Notes: generated from the letters alone by a model not told the origin. 64,000 nucleotides of DNA from Poecilobothrus nobilitatus (GCA_947095535.1 OX352773.1:109933950-109997949); one strand, 5' to 3'; positions 9,590 through 20,968 are shown, numbered from the stretch's first letter. Numbers and translations are program-made.

Positions 9590-10525
9590 CATTATAAAGC
9601 ATACTTAACTACTGTACTAAATTACGGTACAGGTTCCAGTCAAACACATCTGGAAGCATCTGGTTGGGAATTGGATAAACCAAATATAAATGATTTCAAC
9701 AATTCTGGTTCTAAATCAAGACAAAAATCATACAACAATTCTTCAATAGTAGAATTAATGGGAAAATTACATGTAGATTTCTTCAATATTTTTCAATTAC
9801 TTTTAAATAATGTTGACATTCGAATTTCTTAAGCATTAGAGGAACAAGATTTTTTTATTTTCTTTAACGATAACGATAAAAGCTATTTAAAAATTCTCGA
9901 AGCTACATTATACATGAAACATTTAACAATTAATCCTAGCATATTGATAGCACACAATACTGAACTGGAAAAGGCTAACGCAAAATATTTTTATACGAGA
10001 AATGAAATCAAAACATTTACAATTCCAGCTAACACTTCCAACATATCATTGGATAATATATTTATAGGGCAAATACCAAAAGCTCTTGTATTTTGTATGG
10101 TTAATAATGGTAAAAGATCAAAAAATCCATACCATTTCGATCATCAAAATCTCACACAATTTCAATTATATGTGAATGGAGTGCCTACACCAAACTCTGC
10201 AATTGAAACAAGTTTTACACCGAATAATTTTTGCACTTCTCGTGCATATTTAACATTATTTAGCGGAACAGGTATACATCATTCTGATAGACGACATCAA
10301 ATTTCAACTATTTCGAACTAATTTCAAAAGGTTATACAATACTAGCTTTGGATTTATCACCAGACGGCTCGGGAACTGATACATGTCAGAGTTTATTAAA
10401 CCAGGGAGTAGTGAAGATTGAAGCCAGACTCAGTGCGCGATTAACTTGAACACTGCATTGTGTTTGCAGAATTCGATGCCAATGTGGAAATTGATCAAAA
10501 TCGCAACGTCTACGTAAACGTATAA
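9590..10525 (+). pseudogene. MCP: Polinton major capsid protein (5'-truncated, one stop, one frameshift)
   Basis: In frame with the ATG-like codon at 9914, coding similarity extends back to about 9596 (YLTTVLNYG ... ASGWELDKPN ... GKLHVDFFN), interrupted by one TAA in VDIRIS-stop-ALEEQDFF (about 9829). The following stretch includes VKTFTIP-like IKTFTIPANTSNISLDNIF, FSGTGIHHSD and, after a deletion and frameshift at about 10310, ILALDLSPDGSG to NRNVYVNV-stop at 10525. This order matches the second half of a double-jelly-roll capsid protein of Polintons. The N-terminal part is missing beyond the hairpin at 9548-9587. No intact copy of this gene exists in the window. Confidence 0.85.
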
Positions 10526-10561
10526 AAAGAAAGTCAGTGTAACACTTCTATTCATTTAAAA

Positions 10562-10910
10562 ATCGCCTGTGCTCTGGTAGATTTATCGTTCTGTATGGAC
10601 GACAACAATACAATATTTTTAATAAATATTGCTTTAGCAGGAATAAAAGAAAAATGTAAAACTATTGTAAAAGAATTGAAGTATAAATTCCCCACCACAG
10701 ATTTTAAAAGAACAGATATTGAAAATTGATAACGAAAAAACAACTAAAAATTTAATAAATTTGCTTGAAAAATTCGATATAGTCTTAACAAATGGAAAAC
10801 TTAAAGCTGCATTTTTAACAACTTTAATAAGAGCAAATACCCGTTTAATCGATATTTCCCGTTTGCAAGATAATGAATACACTTCAGATTTCAAAGGTGC
10901 TGAAATGTAA
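10562..10910 (+). pseudogene. Exonuclease-like small protein, plus-strand paralogue (copy 3)
   Basis: The initiator aligned with ATG 174 is ATC here (10562). The coding match continues through CALVDLSFCMDDNN and FLINIALAG to about 10727. A 17-base loss then shifts the frame. The remainder (10719-10910) reads NLLEKFDIVLTNGKLKAAFL and ends GAEM-stop. This copy keeps the second block open for 63 codons, which made the relation to the minus-strand protein (SFDVVYVKGYQKMEFL) visible. Confidence 0.5.
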
Positions 10911-11241
10911 TAACTTAACACGCAAAATCTTGAGAGGTGTTTATGCTCTTGCCCAATTACTAAAACAAGTTTCAAAACCTAGTATTTTGGTGGTAAATAC
11001 TGATACTTCTAATGAAAAGAGAACACATTGGTTAGCAAAATTTGTTCCAGTTCAAGGGTGTGCAGAGTATTTTGATTCATTTGGAAATCCGCAATCGCGC
11101 AATGAGATTATAAAATTTCTACAAAATCAATCGAAATGTTTTGTTTTCAACAATAAGCGATTACAAAGTAATTTAACATCTGTTTGCGGACATTATTGTT
11201 GTGTCATTATCTTCGTATCTATGGATGCGAAGTTCCTATAA
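10873..11241 (+). CDS. PRO: Adenain-type cysteine protease (only open copy)
   Basis: An uninterrupted 122-codon ORF from ATG 10873. Order of motifs: VLKCNN-TRKILRGVYAL (typical N-terminal substrate-side region), NTDTSNEKRTHWLAKF with the catalytic histidine, EYFDSFGNP with the acidic partner, LQS with the glutamine, SVCGHYCCV with the nucleophilic cysteine. This is the maturation protease of Polintons, related to adenovirus adenain and Ulp1-type proteases. It would process capsid proteins. The start overlaps the upstream small gene by 38 bp in another frame. All motif residues are present, but the neighbouring genes are broken, so present function is doubtful. Two duplicated copies at 500 and 3615 are inactivated. 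Confidence 0.85.
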   Translation: MNTLQISKVLKCNNLTRKILRGVYALAQLLKQVSKPSILVVNTDTSNEKRTHWLAKFVPVQGCAEYFDSFGNPQSRNEIIKFLQNQSKCFVFNNKRLQSNLTSVCGHYCCVIIFVSMDAKFL

Positions 11242-11403
11242 AAGCATAAAATATTTTCTTAATTTATTCGGCACATCATCCCCACTTAAAAACGATAAAA
11301 AAATACAAGCACTATTTCGAAAAATTTTTAAAAAATGCGGAGGAAAAACTATAAATATAAAATTCTAAAATAGAATTCATCAGTTAAAACAAAAAAAAAA
11401 ACA

Positions 11404-12090
11404 ATGGAGCAACCAACAAAATCAGAAGTATTTGAAACACAAAAAGGCAAGCCATCGCAGAACCTTTTATTAAGCTATATTTATTTTTTGGATAAAAAAC
11501 AAACCATAAAAATTCAAATTGGATTTAATATTGAAAATTTTGCTGCATCAATAATTTTCCAACGACAAAACAAAGTCATAAGCGAAATGAATTATTTGGA
11601 GTGGTATACATTTTATCACGATTTTAAAAACAGTCAAACAAAATTAAATTCAAAAGGATTTTCGCTAACATTTAATCATGCTGAGCGCCCTAAAAAACTT
11701 ACATTGCAGCTAGATGAGTACACCCGTTTTTGTCTTATGCTAAATTCTATATAAGCAGTGATGTCATATAACAATGGAGCTGAACTAAATATACGAGAAT
11801 ATGTATTCAAATATTTTGAGAGATGTATTGAAAAGAATAAACTTCGATTGGAACAAGAAGATTTCTACATTCCAATGAATTTACACATAGCTCAGTGTAA
11901 CTATTCCAGACTATTTTATGAAATACCTATGTTTTTGTCAGAAAAAATATCTTGGTCAACAATAAATAAAACAAATATTTTTGGTTTTATTTTCTTTTTA
12001 AAATATAATAAATGGTTTTATTTTCTTTTATTAAATACATATATAAATTCATACAATTTTTTACAGCACTTCTTTGTAAATTTGCCGTAA
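11404..12090 (+). pseudogene. Unnamed Polinton protein (copy 3, one nonsense codon)
   Basis: ATG 11404 opens 116 codons to TAA 11752-11754. The intact copy has CAA (Gln) here (LDFIQAVV against LNSI-stop). Reading resumes in the same frame to the conserved NLHIAQCNYSRLF and IPMFLSEKISW. The 3' end runs on past the usual stop to 12090 and overlaps the convergent gene. No domain recognised. Confidence 0.65.
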
Positions 12091-12502
12091 TGTGATGGTG
12101 AGGGCAAATGGTGGTGAAATTACTTGGTTTCTGAAGAGATGGAATGTCCTTATCTAAATTGATAACTTCTACTGAACTCAAAACAAATTTATCTAAAAAT
12201 TCCATTTTCTGGTACCCCTTTACGTAAACGACATCGAATGAATTTAAATGTTCCTTTAAGATATTTTTAAGTTCTAAATATTCTATAAATCCATCATCCC
12301 AGTCAAGACCATTTACTTGCGTTTTATTGAATTTATTTTGCTGTTTAACATCACTATTTAACTCCTTGAAGGAATAAGGTGGTTTAAACATAAACAGCAT
12401 CGGTATCAGAGACCCATCAGCTATCAAAAAAAATTCTTTTAAGAAATATTACTTATTATTTCCAACAATAAATTGTAAATCTGCTACTGCCTTGCTGCTC
12501 AT
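11987..12502 (-). pseudogene. Exonuclease-like protein, minus-strand form (copy 3, one nonsense codon)
   Basis: From ATG 12502: MSSKAVADLQFIVGNNK, then TAA where other copies have CAA (GNNKQYF), then the same frame open from 12427 with FDVVYVKGYQKMEFL, SVEVINLDKDIPSLQK and TTICPHHHITANL-RSAVKNC. Otherwise close to 28955-29449. The retained CPHH...KNC cluster is the best candidate for a metal site. Confidence 0.65.
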
Positions 12503-12564
12503 TTTGTCTACTAAATTAAAATAACATGAAAACCTCTAATATATATACCTAATACGTTTTCAAA

Positions 12565-12690
12565 AAAAGGGGCCTCCTGGCCGCTTGGTTCCTTGCCGCC
12601 TGGCCGGTTGGCCCTTTGTCCCTTGGCCCCTTGTCACTTGACCCCTTGCCGCTTGGCCCCTCGCCCCTAGGGGAAGGAAGACCGATACCG
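12565..12690. repeat. GC-rich minisatellite (CCTTG/GCC-type)
   Basis: Irregular repeats of CCTTGGCCCCTTG / CCGCTTGGCC, then ACCGATACCGGACC. It lies at the same place relative to the minus-strand exonuclease-like gene as the arrays at 2140 and 29520. Base composition is about 65 percent GC by eye, in DNA that is about 75 percent AT. Confidence 0.75.
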
Positions 12691-12977
12691 GACCGTCGAT
12701 TTAAATGGATTAGCGTGAAATGGATTAGCCAAATTCTTGCTAGATAATATTTTAACTTCTCTACATAGTGATTTTTGTATATTGGTGGCTCCATAGTAAT
12801 TTGGTTCTTAGACATAGTTTAGAAAATATACAATGATTAATTATTAATGGGAATTGAAAAATATAATTTGCATATTTTAAAAAGTGTTATGTATGAAAGT
12901 GTTATGTACAAAATATTTGTATGTTGCATAAAAAAAGTTGAAATTGATTTGAGTTTTTAAATTAATTTTTAATTAAA

Positions 12978-13208
12978 ATCTTAGTACCGGAGCCATTCGA
13001 AGAAATAATTGGAAAATGAGATATTTTCCAATTAAAAAGAAAAATAACATTCAATTATGAAATCAAATTGATGGACCTTCCTAGAGGACGAGCAGCTGAG
13101 AAATTGTTATGTGCAGAAAAGATGCCAAGTGAGCATGACTTGGATGTGCTAATCAGACTTGTTTGCAAGGAGAAGATGCTGGCTGAGATCACGCTAAAAT
13201 TAAAATAA
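12978..13208 (+). pseudogene. Conserved 76-codon Polinton ORF of unknown role (copy 3, start lost)
   Basis: Aligned over exactly 231 bases with 29813-30043 without indels. The ATG of that copy is ATC here and one TGA interrupts it. The shared peptide includes VPEPF-EIIGK, FQLK-KITFNYEIKL, DLPRG-AAEKLLCAEKMPS and HDLDVLI-LVCKEKMLAE. The lack of frame-breaking indels between two long-diverged copies supports a real former gene. No domain recognised. It could also be an exon of a neighbouring gene, since GGTAACC follows its stop. Confidence 0.5.
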
Positions 13209-13236
13209 TAAAAAAGGTAACCTGAAAAATATAAAT

Positions 13237-14542
13237 AAACAAGGTAGAATGTAAACTAACGGTTTTTAAAAGCGCACATTTCCAAAACTCAATACAAACT
13301 GTTTAGAAGTGTGACTTACACAAAAATTTGAAAATTTCATGTAATAAGAAAAAATGTGAAAATAGGACATTTTTGAAATTTTGAGGGGCCGTAAGTCCGG
13401 AATCCTATATAACTAAGAAAAGCCGTTAACACACGTAAAAATATATTATTGAACCTTTAATTTTCATGTCTTGCCGAAGAAAAATTTTTACAGGTGCCTA
13501 AGTTACAGGTGTCTAAAAATAGCAAATTTTCAATTTTTGAGGCGTAATAACTCTTTACCAAAAACTGTTACCAAAAAATTTTCTGAGGAAACTTATACTA
13601 ATTCTAAAAGTTCTTTCTTGTCTCAAAATTTCAGTTTCCTATCTAAAGGGGTGCCGGAGTTATGGATAAAGAAATTTCATGCAAAATGTGGTTTTCACAT
13701 AACGGTAAATTTAAATCGTAAATTACAAAATATTACATAATTTTGATATTGTTTTATATAGATAATAAAATTTTCCATCTTCTGGCGGTTTTAGATTGCA
13801 AAACTATTACGCAGAGCCCGAGATATATACATCTGAAAATGGGGCTTTTTCGTAATTTTGAAGAGCTGCAACTTTGGAACCCTTTACAACTAAAATAAAC
13901 CTTTCACACACGTAAAAATATATTATTGTAGCTTTAATTTTTACATATTGCAGAAGTAAAATGTGTACAGGTTCCTAAGTTACAGGTGTTTAAAAATAAC
14001 AAATTATCAATTTTTAAGCCCTAATAGCTCATAAACAGGGGGTGGTCCGAAAAAATTTTCTGAGCAAACTTATACTAATTCTCAAAGTTCTTTCTTGCCT
14101 CAAAATTTCAAGCTTCTATCTAGAAGCGTGCCGGAGTTATGAAAGAAGAAAAATCATGCAAAATTTGGTTTTCACATAACGGTAAATTTAAATACTAAAT
14201 TTAAAAAATTTGTATAATTTTGATATTAATTTACAAAGATAAAAGAAATACCTGTCGAATGACGTTTTCAGATTGAAAAAATCTTGAGCAGAACATAAGA
14301 TATATGCATTTAAAAATAGGGCTTTTTCAAAGTTTGAGGGGCTGTAGCTCCGTAATGGGGGGGGGGCTACATGAAAAAGTTTTTCCACAAAATTATTTTT
14401 TTTATAAGACCTACCTATGGCTAAAATTTTTTTTCTCTATCTTTAACTGTGTAGAAGTTTTGTAAACAGACGGACGGACGGACGGACAGAGTGAAACTAA
14501 TAAGCACATTTTTTCAAAATTTTTTTGGAAATGTGCTAAAAA
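13237..14542. mobile_element. Non-autonomous dispersed repeat of the GACGGACGG family (about 1.3 kb)
   Basis: Ends resemble each other in inverted orientation: TTAAAAGCGCACATTTCC near 13267 and GGAAATGTGCTAAAA at 14528. The interior carries duplicated blocks of about 540 bp (compare 13440-13740 with 13915-14220). Near the right end GACGGACGGACGGACGGAC occurs at about 14470. A partial minus-strand copy lies at 42300-42505. It sits between two similar direct repeats, AAAAAAGGTAACCTGAAAAA and AAAAAGGTGACCTGGAAGAA. No coding content; the 89- and 66-codon ORFs look accidental. Confidence 0.65.
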
Positions 14543-14791
14543 GGTGACCTGGAAGAAATTAAAAATTTTGTAAATTTAATATAAAATCTGAAAAGTTGAA
14601 AAATTTTAATAAAAAAGAAAATATTTAATTTGTAAATTTTTGTTTATTTTAACTTTTTTTTTTTTTATTTATACAATGTTTCTTGCGAGTCTATACTCTT
14701 ATTTGGAATTAACTCAATAAATCTGAAAAGTTAAAAAATTTAAATAAAAAAGAAAATATTTAATTTGTAAATTTTTTATTTTAACTTTCTT

Positions 14792-15275
14792 TTATTTATA
14801 CCATTTTTCTTGCGAGTCTATACTCGTATTTGGAAATAACTCAAAAAGAGACATATTCCGCCTATCAGGATCCCGTCCCAAAAATTTGAAATAGAAGCCC
14901 TTGCCGTTAATTTGATTTAATTCTTCCTCCGACACAACTTGTTTGGAGAACCGCTCCGGCATAAAAAAGTAATGCTTTTTGTTGAATCTTCCATTGGGCA
15001 TGTTACTTTATATAGACCCCTGCTGACCCCTGCCTGCTGACCCCTTTTAGTTTTTAGAAATTTCCATTCTTTTACCTCGTACATCACGTTCTTCACCAGT
15101 GCATCTATCGTTTCGTAACTCTCTTGATCCCCTTTTCCAATTGCTATGAGATTGTATATAAATTCCTAAATGAAAATAAAATATAAAATAAATAATTAAA
15201 AATATAGCAAAAAATTTTGAAAAAAAAAAAAAAAAAGATTATTAAATTTTTTTAAATTTAAAAATTACTTACCAT
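14792..15275 (-). pseudogene. Small Polinton gene with intron after ATG (copy 2, damaged)
   Basis: ATG at 15275-15273 is followed directly by GTAAGTAA. A 107-bp intron ends TTTAG at 15166 and exon 2 begins GAATTTATA at 15165. Exon 2 reads YEVKEWKFLKTKRG and then, past a local duplication of GACCCCTGCTG (15017-15044) that breaks the frame, the tail FFMPERFSKQVV, KFLGRDPDRRNMSLFEL to 14792. The intact equivalent is 33695-34166. Confidence 0.65.
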
Positions 15276-16347
15276 TATTTTTTTTTAATACTACTACTAG
15301 TATTGTTATTTAAATTAAGTTTGCGTAGAACTCAATTGATGGAAATAAAAGTTTTGTCTTTTCTTTTATACTTTTTCTACCATAGTTTAAATTACTTTAA
15401 TAAATACAATCAATTATTTTAACAAGGAACTAAACATATGAGAAATTGGAACACTCCTAAATTCCTTTGTTAGAATAATAAATCCTTTTTAATAGTTCAA
15501 AAAGCTCTTTTCAATAATAAATACCATTAACTATTTAACAAGGAACTAAACATATGAGTAAATTTAAAACACTCCTAAATTCTTTTGTTAAATCATAATT
15601 TTTTCTAATAATTTATAAACACTTAATCTTATAGACACACCTATAGAACATGACTTTGGCATGATGGAATTTAATTCCAATCTTATTAAATTTCCTTATT
15701 CTATAGAACTCTGTTTTATCAGCCTAAAAGTTCTTGTCAATAATAAATACTACTAATTATTCAACAAGGAACTAAACATATGAGGATATTTAAACGCTCC
15801 TAAGTTGTTTTGTTAGAACATGACATTTGGCAAACAAGGAACTAAACATATGAGGAAATTTAAACGCTCCTAAATTGGTTTGTTGGAACATGACTTTTGG
15901 CACAACGGAATTTAATTCCAATAAAATTCCTTTGTTAGAATAATAAATCTTTTTTTAAACAACTCAAAGGCTCTTTTCCATAATAAATACCATTAACTAT
16001 TTAACAAGGAATTAACACTAATTATTTAACAAGGTACTAAACATATGAGGAAATTTAAACCCTTCTAAATTCCTTTGTTAAATCATAATTTTTTCTAATA
16101 ATTTCTAAATTTCATATTGCTGCAATCTTATAAACACACCTATATGACATATGACTTTTCGCATGATGGAATTTAATTTCAATCTTAATAAATTTCCTTA
16201 TTCTATATAACTATTAGAATTTCTCGTGCTTAATCCTTGATTCAATTAAAAAAGTATTTGTTCTTTGTTTTTAAATATAAACATGCTGTGAACTTGAAGT
16301 AAAAAATTTAAACAGTAAAACACTTTTGACCGGAAAACAATACGTGC
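15276..16347. repeat. Array of degenerate units with AACAAGGAACTAAACATATGAG
   Basis: AACAAGGAACTAAACATATG recurs at about 15421, 15538, 15765, 15832 and, altered, 16030. Each is followed some 20 bases later by CTCCTAAATTCCTTTGTTA or a variant, and by AATAATAAATACCATTAACTATTTAA. Start and end of a unit (AACAAGGAA / TTCCTTTGTT) are inverted, so each can form a hairpin. It lies between the small gene and the polymerase. The same array, shortened, is at 34312-34540. Confidence 0.75.
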
Positions 16348-16365
16348 GTGATAAAACTTATTAAA

Positions 16366-19300
16366 ATGTGGAAAAAATTCTTCGAGGAAGGTCCGAAATT
16401 CGAAATAATTAACAAGAGAAACCAGTTTTCAAATCGGTTTAGAGTAACGTCGCGTAAAATAACTTTTAAGATAAAATCGGTACCAAATAACGAAGATTTG
16501 TTGTCGTGGTTTAAAGATGCAATAAACGAAATTGTAGAATATTCACACACGCAGATGATTTAGTTGGAATAACGTTTTTTGGACAAAATTTAAGAACTAA
16601 CACCGGGTTGGATTAGCTACAAACCAGCAAGCACCATGAAGTTTGAAGATATATGGGAATTAATTTATAAAATATTTCAAAGTAATTCCGAGGGGTTGCA
16701 CACTGATTCATTTGAGCTTACTACTACTATCGTTAATCTGCCCACAGGAACCGGCCGAGGTAAAAAATATTTTACGTTTGAAGAAGATAGCTTGAAACGA
16801 AAAGGAATGGTGACTATTATAAACAAGGACAATCTATGTTTGTATCGGTCTGTAATTGTTGGCAAAGCTTTTGGCGACAAAGACGTCAATTACAAAAAAA
16901 TAAGAGACAACAATCAAAAATTGCAAACGATCTTAGCCAATGAGCTAGTGCAGAAAACCCAAGCAGATATAACAAAGAGTGCGGGAAATCCAGAATTGAA
17001 AAAAATACAAGATTATTTTGGGGATCAGTACAATATTGTAGTGTACAGTTATGGCGACAATAAAAGTATTATCTTTAATGGACAAAACAATGGCAAGAGA
17101 ATTAATTTGTATTATTACAATAACCATTTTAACGATTACATTAGTTTTTTACTCAAGTTATTATTGTGAAAAATGCAATGTGAGTTACAACAATAAAAAT
17201 TCTCATAAATGTGGTGGTAAATGTCGTTGTTGTCAACAATCTTCCCTGTGTGACAAAATACCTGTAGATGTATCGTGTAACAAATGTAACCGCTCTTTTA
17301 GAGGACAAAATTGCTTTAGAAACCACTCTAATACTATTTTTTCACAAGTTCATAAATGCTTAAAATGCTTTAAATTATATTCAACTGGTTCTTTACATAC
17401 ATGCGATTCTATTTTTTGCAAACATTGCTACAAACTTGCAAAAAGAAATCATTTTTGTTTCATTATTATTGATGCAAGAACGCCAATTGTCGAGAATTTT
17501 GTTTTTGTATTTTTTGATTTAGAAACAATGCAGGAAACGACACTGTACCTAAAGCAAAGCCACGACGTTAAATTACATGAACCAAACCTGTGTGTTATAT
17601 CAACAAGATGCCATTGTTTCATAGATGAGTCTAAGTTATACTTTTGCTTACAATGTGGTTATAGGACAACAATTTTAAAAACAAATGTAATTTCAAGTTT
17701 TGTTGATTATATTTTAAAATTGGCAAAAAAATTCAAGAAAGTTACGGTCTTGGCTCATAACGGAGAAAGCTTTGACCATCAATTCATTTTAAATGAATTA
17801 TTGAATAAAAGTAATTTGAGAACCAAAATTAATTATAAGAGGAACAAAAATCATTCAAATGAAAATAAATAACATCAAGGTTTTAGGTTCTTTAAATTAT
17901 TTGCCAATGGATCTGGCTCAACTGCCAAAAGCTTTTGAATTACCGGTTAACGTTAAAAAAGGTCACTTTCCACATTTATTTAATACTAGAGAAAATGCTA
18001 ATTACATTGGACCTTTACCTGCACTACACTATTATAGTTCAGATCCAATGAAAGAAATAGAACGTAAAGAATTTTTGGATTGGTATGAGCAAAACAAGCA
18101 AATTGAATTTGATATGCAACATGAAATAGAAGATTACTGTAAAAATTATGTATATATCTTAACAGAAGCTTGTATTAAATTTAGAAATCTTATGTTAAAA
18201 GAAAGCAACGTGTGCCCTTTTACTGAGGCCACTACTATAGCATCAGCCTGCAATTTAGTGTATCGTAGAAACTTTTTAAAAGCAGACACAATTGGGCTTA
18301 TAGCGAAAGGTGGTTACAGACTTACAGATATTTAATCAAAAATTGCTTTCCAATGGCTGATTTGGGAAGAAGATCAGAGAAGTGTCAATATTTGTCACGC
18401 AGGTAAACAAAAAGAAGCAATTATATATGGTTTAAAAGTAGACGGAATTTGTTTCGAAACAAAACAAATATTTGAGTTTCATGTGTGTTACTATCATGGA
18501 CACCCTAAATGTTTTCGATATAGATAGACAACAAATAGATGAAAATGAAAAAATGTCATATTTATTAACTCATCCGATATTAAAAAATATTCCTTTAAAT
18601 ACTCAAGATCCTTTTTACGCTGGACGAACGGGAAACACAGTTTTACATTATAAAGCTAAAGAAGGAGAAAAAATAAAATATATCGATATTTGTTCTTTAT
18701 ACCCTTTTGTGTGCAAGTATGGAAAATTTCCAATAGGACATCCAGAAGTTATAGTTGGGCATGAGAAATGCTTCAAACTTAATTTAGAAACAATTGAAGG
18801 CTTAATTAAATGTGAAATTCTTCCACCTTGTTCTTTATTTCATCCAGTTCTTCCAACAACAAAATAATAAATTGATGTTCACACTATGTTTTACCTGTAG
18901 CTCAGAAAGCAATCAAAATGAGTGCACCCATTCGGAAGAAGAAAAACCATTATTAGGAACTTGGATTATAGATGAGGTAATAAAAGCTGTCCAGAAAGGC
19001 TATAAAATAATTGAAATACATGAAATATGGAGTTATAAAGTACAGCAAAATGATAAAATTTTAAACAAACCGGGATTATTTACTGAAATGATGGCCAAAT
19101 TTTTAAAAATAAAGCAAAAAGCTTCGGCCGGCCAAAGATTGTGTTGACGAACAATCAAAACAAAAATATGTGCAAGAGTTTTTTGAACAAGAAAATATTC
19201 ACTTAAATGCTGAAAATATCGTGAAAAATTCAGGTTTGCGATCTTTTGCTAAAATTACACTAAATTCATTTTGGGGGAAATTTGGTCAGAAAGAAAACCA

Positions 19301-19983
19301 AACAAAAACAATAATAATTAGAAATCCAACAGAATTTTATTCTTTGATAACAGATAGTAAATATGTTGTGCACATAATGATAATTAACTCTGAAACACTT
19401 TTGGTAAATTGGAAATATAAAAATGAAGAAGGAGAATTTCTGAACACAATCAACGTTACCATAGCTTGCTATACAACAGCACAAGCTCGACTAAAATTAT
19501 ACAGCTTTCTTAAAAAATTAGAGGAATGCGTTTTATATTACGATACCGACTCAGTAATATATGTTTCAAAAGAAGGTGAATACGAGCCTCCTACTGGCAA
19601 CTTTATAGGAGATATGACAGAGAAGCTTGACTCTTTTGGAGTAGGAAGCTATATTACGGAATTTGTTAGTGGAGGACCTAAAAATTACAGTTATAAGATA
19701 TTTTCCACTAATACTCAAAGTGAAACGGCTGTTTGTAAAGTAAAAAGAAATAAAATTGAATTACGATTCTTCAAAAATAATTAATTTTGAAAAAATGAAG
19801 GAAATGATTTTAACAAACAACAAGGATGGTATCTGTATATTATCAAAAAATTTTAGGAGAACAGATGAACACCAAGTTCTGACTGTACCGGAATTTAAAA
19901 CATATAAAATAAAAGCTGAAAAAAAAAAATTTAATGACTATTGTTCCTCTGTACCGTTTGGATTTGTAAAGAAAAAAAATTAA
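16366..19983 (+). pseudogene. POLB: Polinton protein-primed DNA polymerase B (copy 1, multiple frameshifts)
   Basis: N-terminus MWKKFFEEGPKFEIINKRNQ from ATG 16366. Then a region with INKDNLCLYRSVIVGKAF and FGDQYNIVVYS (16636-17100), and Cys-rich fingers CEKCNVSYNN, CRCCQQS, CNKCNRSFRGQNCF, CKHCYKLAKRNHFC (17160-17465). Exonuclease motifs: FFDLETMQ (17512) and VLAHNGESFDHQF (17752). Polymerase motif A is IDICSLYPF (18682), motif B KITLNSFWGKFGQ (19252), motif C YYDTDSVIY (19536). The order fits protein-primed family B polymerases of Polintons. Breaks lie near 16560, 16612, 17150, 17830, 18333, 18515, 18865, 18940, 19145 and 19782. Several of them, including 17150, the extra base near 17830 and 18865, are shared with the copy at 37540. 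DNLC--R recalls an OTU-protease loop, but this is speculation. Confidence 0.9.
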
Positions 19984-20050
19984 GCGCATGTAAAAACCTA
20001 TAAAAACTTTGTAAATTTAAATTTATTTATAATAATTATAATGTTTATTT

Positions 20051-20968
20051 TTTGATAAAAATCACAATTCTTGGTAAATAAAAACTATATTATATGAAAG
20101 TATAATGTATATATATGAAAATTTATCTTTTTTTTTAGTTTTACAATTATTTATTACATTTTTAAATATGCTTCTAATTTGCATAATACAAAGTAATTTG
20201 TAAGAACATAAAAAATATGTGGTTCTATATTAAAAATATTTTTTCAAAATATTTTCCAATTAAACATAACAATTAATCACTAAATACAATTTTTTTTCCT
20301 CACGTTTTATACATGAATTTTTAACTTTAAATTACTTTAAAACTAAGATACAATAACAAAGTCAATATCTGCATTTTGTTTATCTCATAAATAACAACTG
20401 CATTTTGCATTAATATTATGTTACAATAACCGGTTGGCCGTGAAATATTTTTATTAAAATAAAATTTTATTATTTAGCCGTAATCTATGTTAATATACTA
20501 TAACAACAACATCATTACACGTTCTTGTTCTACATTAACCAGTTGACCTTGAAAATTACTAAAAAAAAAAAATACTATCACAACAAGGTTATTGCACTTA
20601 CTTGTTCTACGTTTACCTTGTTTACCTTGTGTATTATTTACAAACACACCGTAAAAGCTTTTTTAAAAAAAAAAAAACAAATTAATTCTTGCATATTATT
20701 TACATAGTCTATGTTATTCTAGTACAACACCTGTTTTTAGATCAATATAAAACATAAAACAGATCATTGCACTTACTTGTTATACATTATCTAGTTAACC
20801 TTCTATACCATTTATAAAAATTTTTCCGGAAACTCATTATGCAAGCGCCAATCACGACATCTAATTTGCATAAATATTTCTACAAACAACATTCCTTTAA
20901 AGTTCAAACACCTGTGTCGTGAACTCATTTGCATAAACTATTGCTATCTCTTTCTAGCTCAAAATCCC
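20051..20968. repeat. Polinton terminal inverted repeat, right arm of the left element
   Basis: Starts with TTTGATAAAAATCACAATTC. The reverse complement of this is at 21875-21894, and matching continues with indels to CTAGCTCAAAATCCC at 20968, facing GGAATTTTGTGCTAG at 20997. It begins about 70 bp after the polymerase stop, as expected for a Polinton end. The first 48 bases are an antisense copy of the integrase 3' end. Internal degenerate tandem units contain CACTTACTTGTTCTAC. The ORFs within are accidental. Confidence 0.85.

Noticed and set aside
10552..10975. Minus-strand ORFs of 63 and 113 codons over the exonuclease-like gene
   Set aside because: They are antisense shadows of a plus-strand region whose coding identity is supported by three copies.
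15276..16240. CRISPR array
   Set aside because: The recurring unit is degenerate, spacing is irregular and the units contain inverted ends; the DNA is eukaryotic with no cas genes.
16677..17127. Minus-strand ORFs opposite the polymerase N-terminus
   Set aside because: They are shadows of the plus-strand polymerase frame, which has recognisable motifs on both sides.
17051..17165. N-terminal membrane helix of a 273-codon protein
   Set aside because: The hydrophobic start (IITITILTITLVFYSSYY) is the polymerase region YNNHFND read out of frame upstream of the zinc-finger segment.
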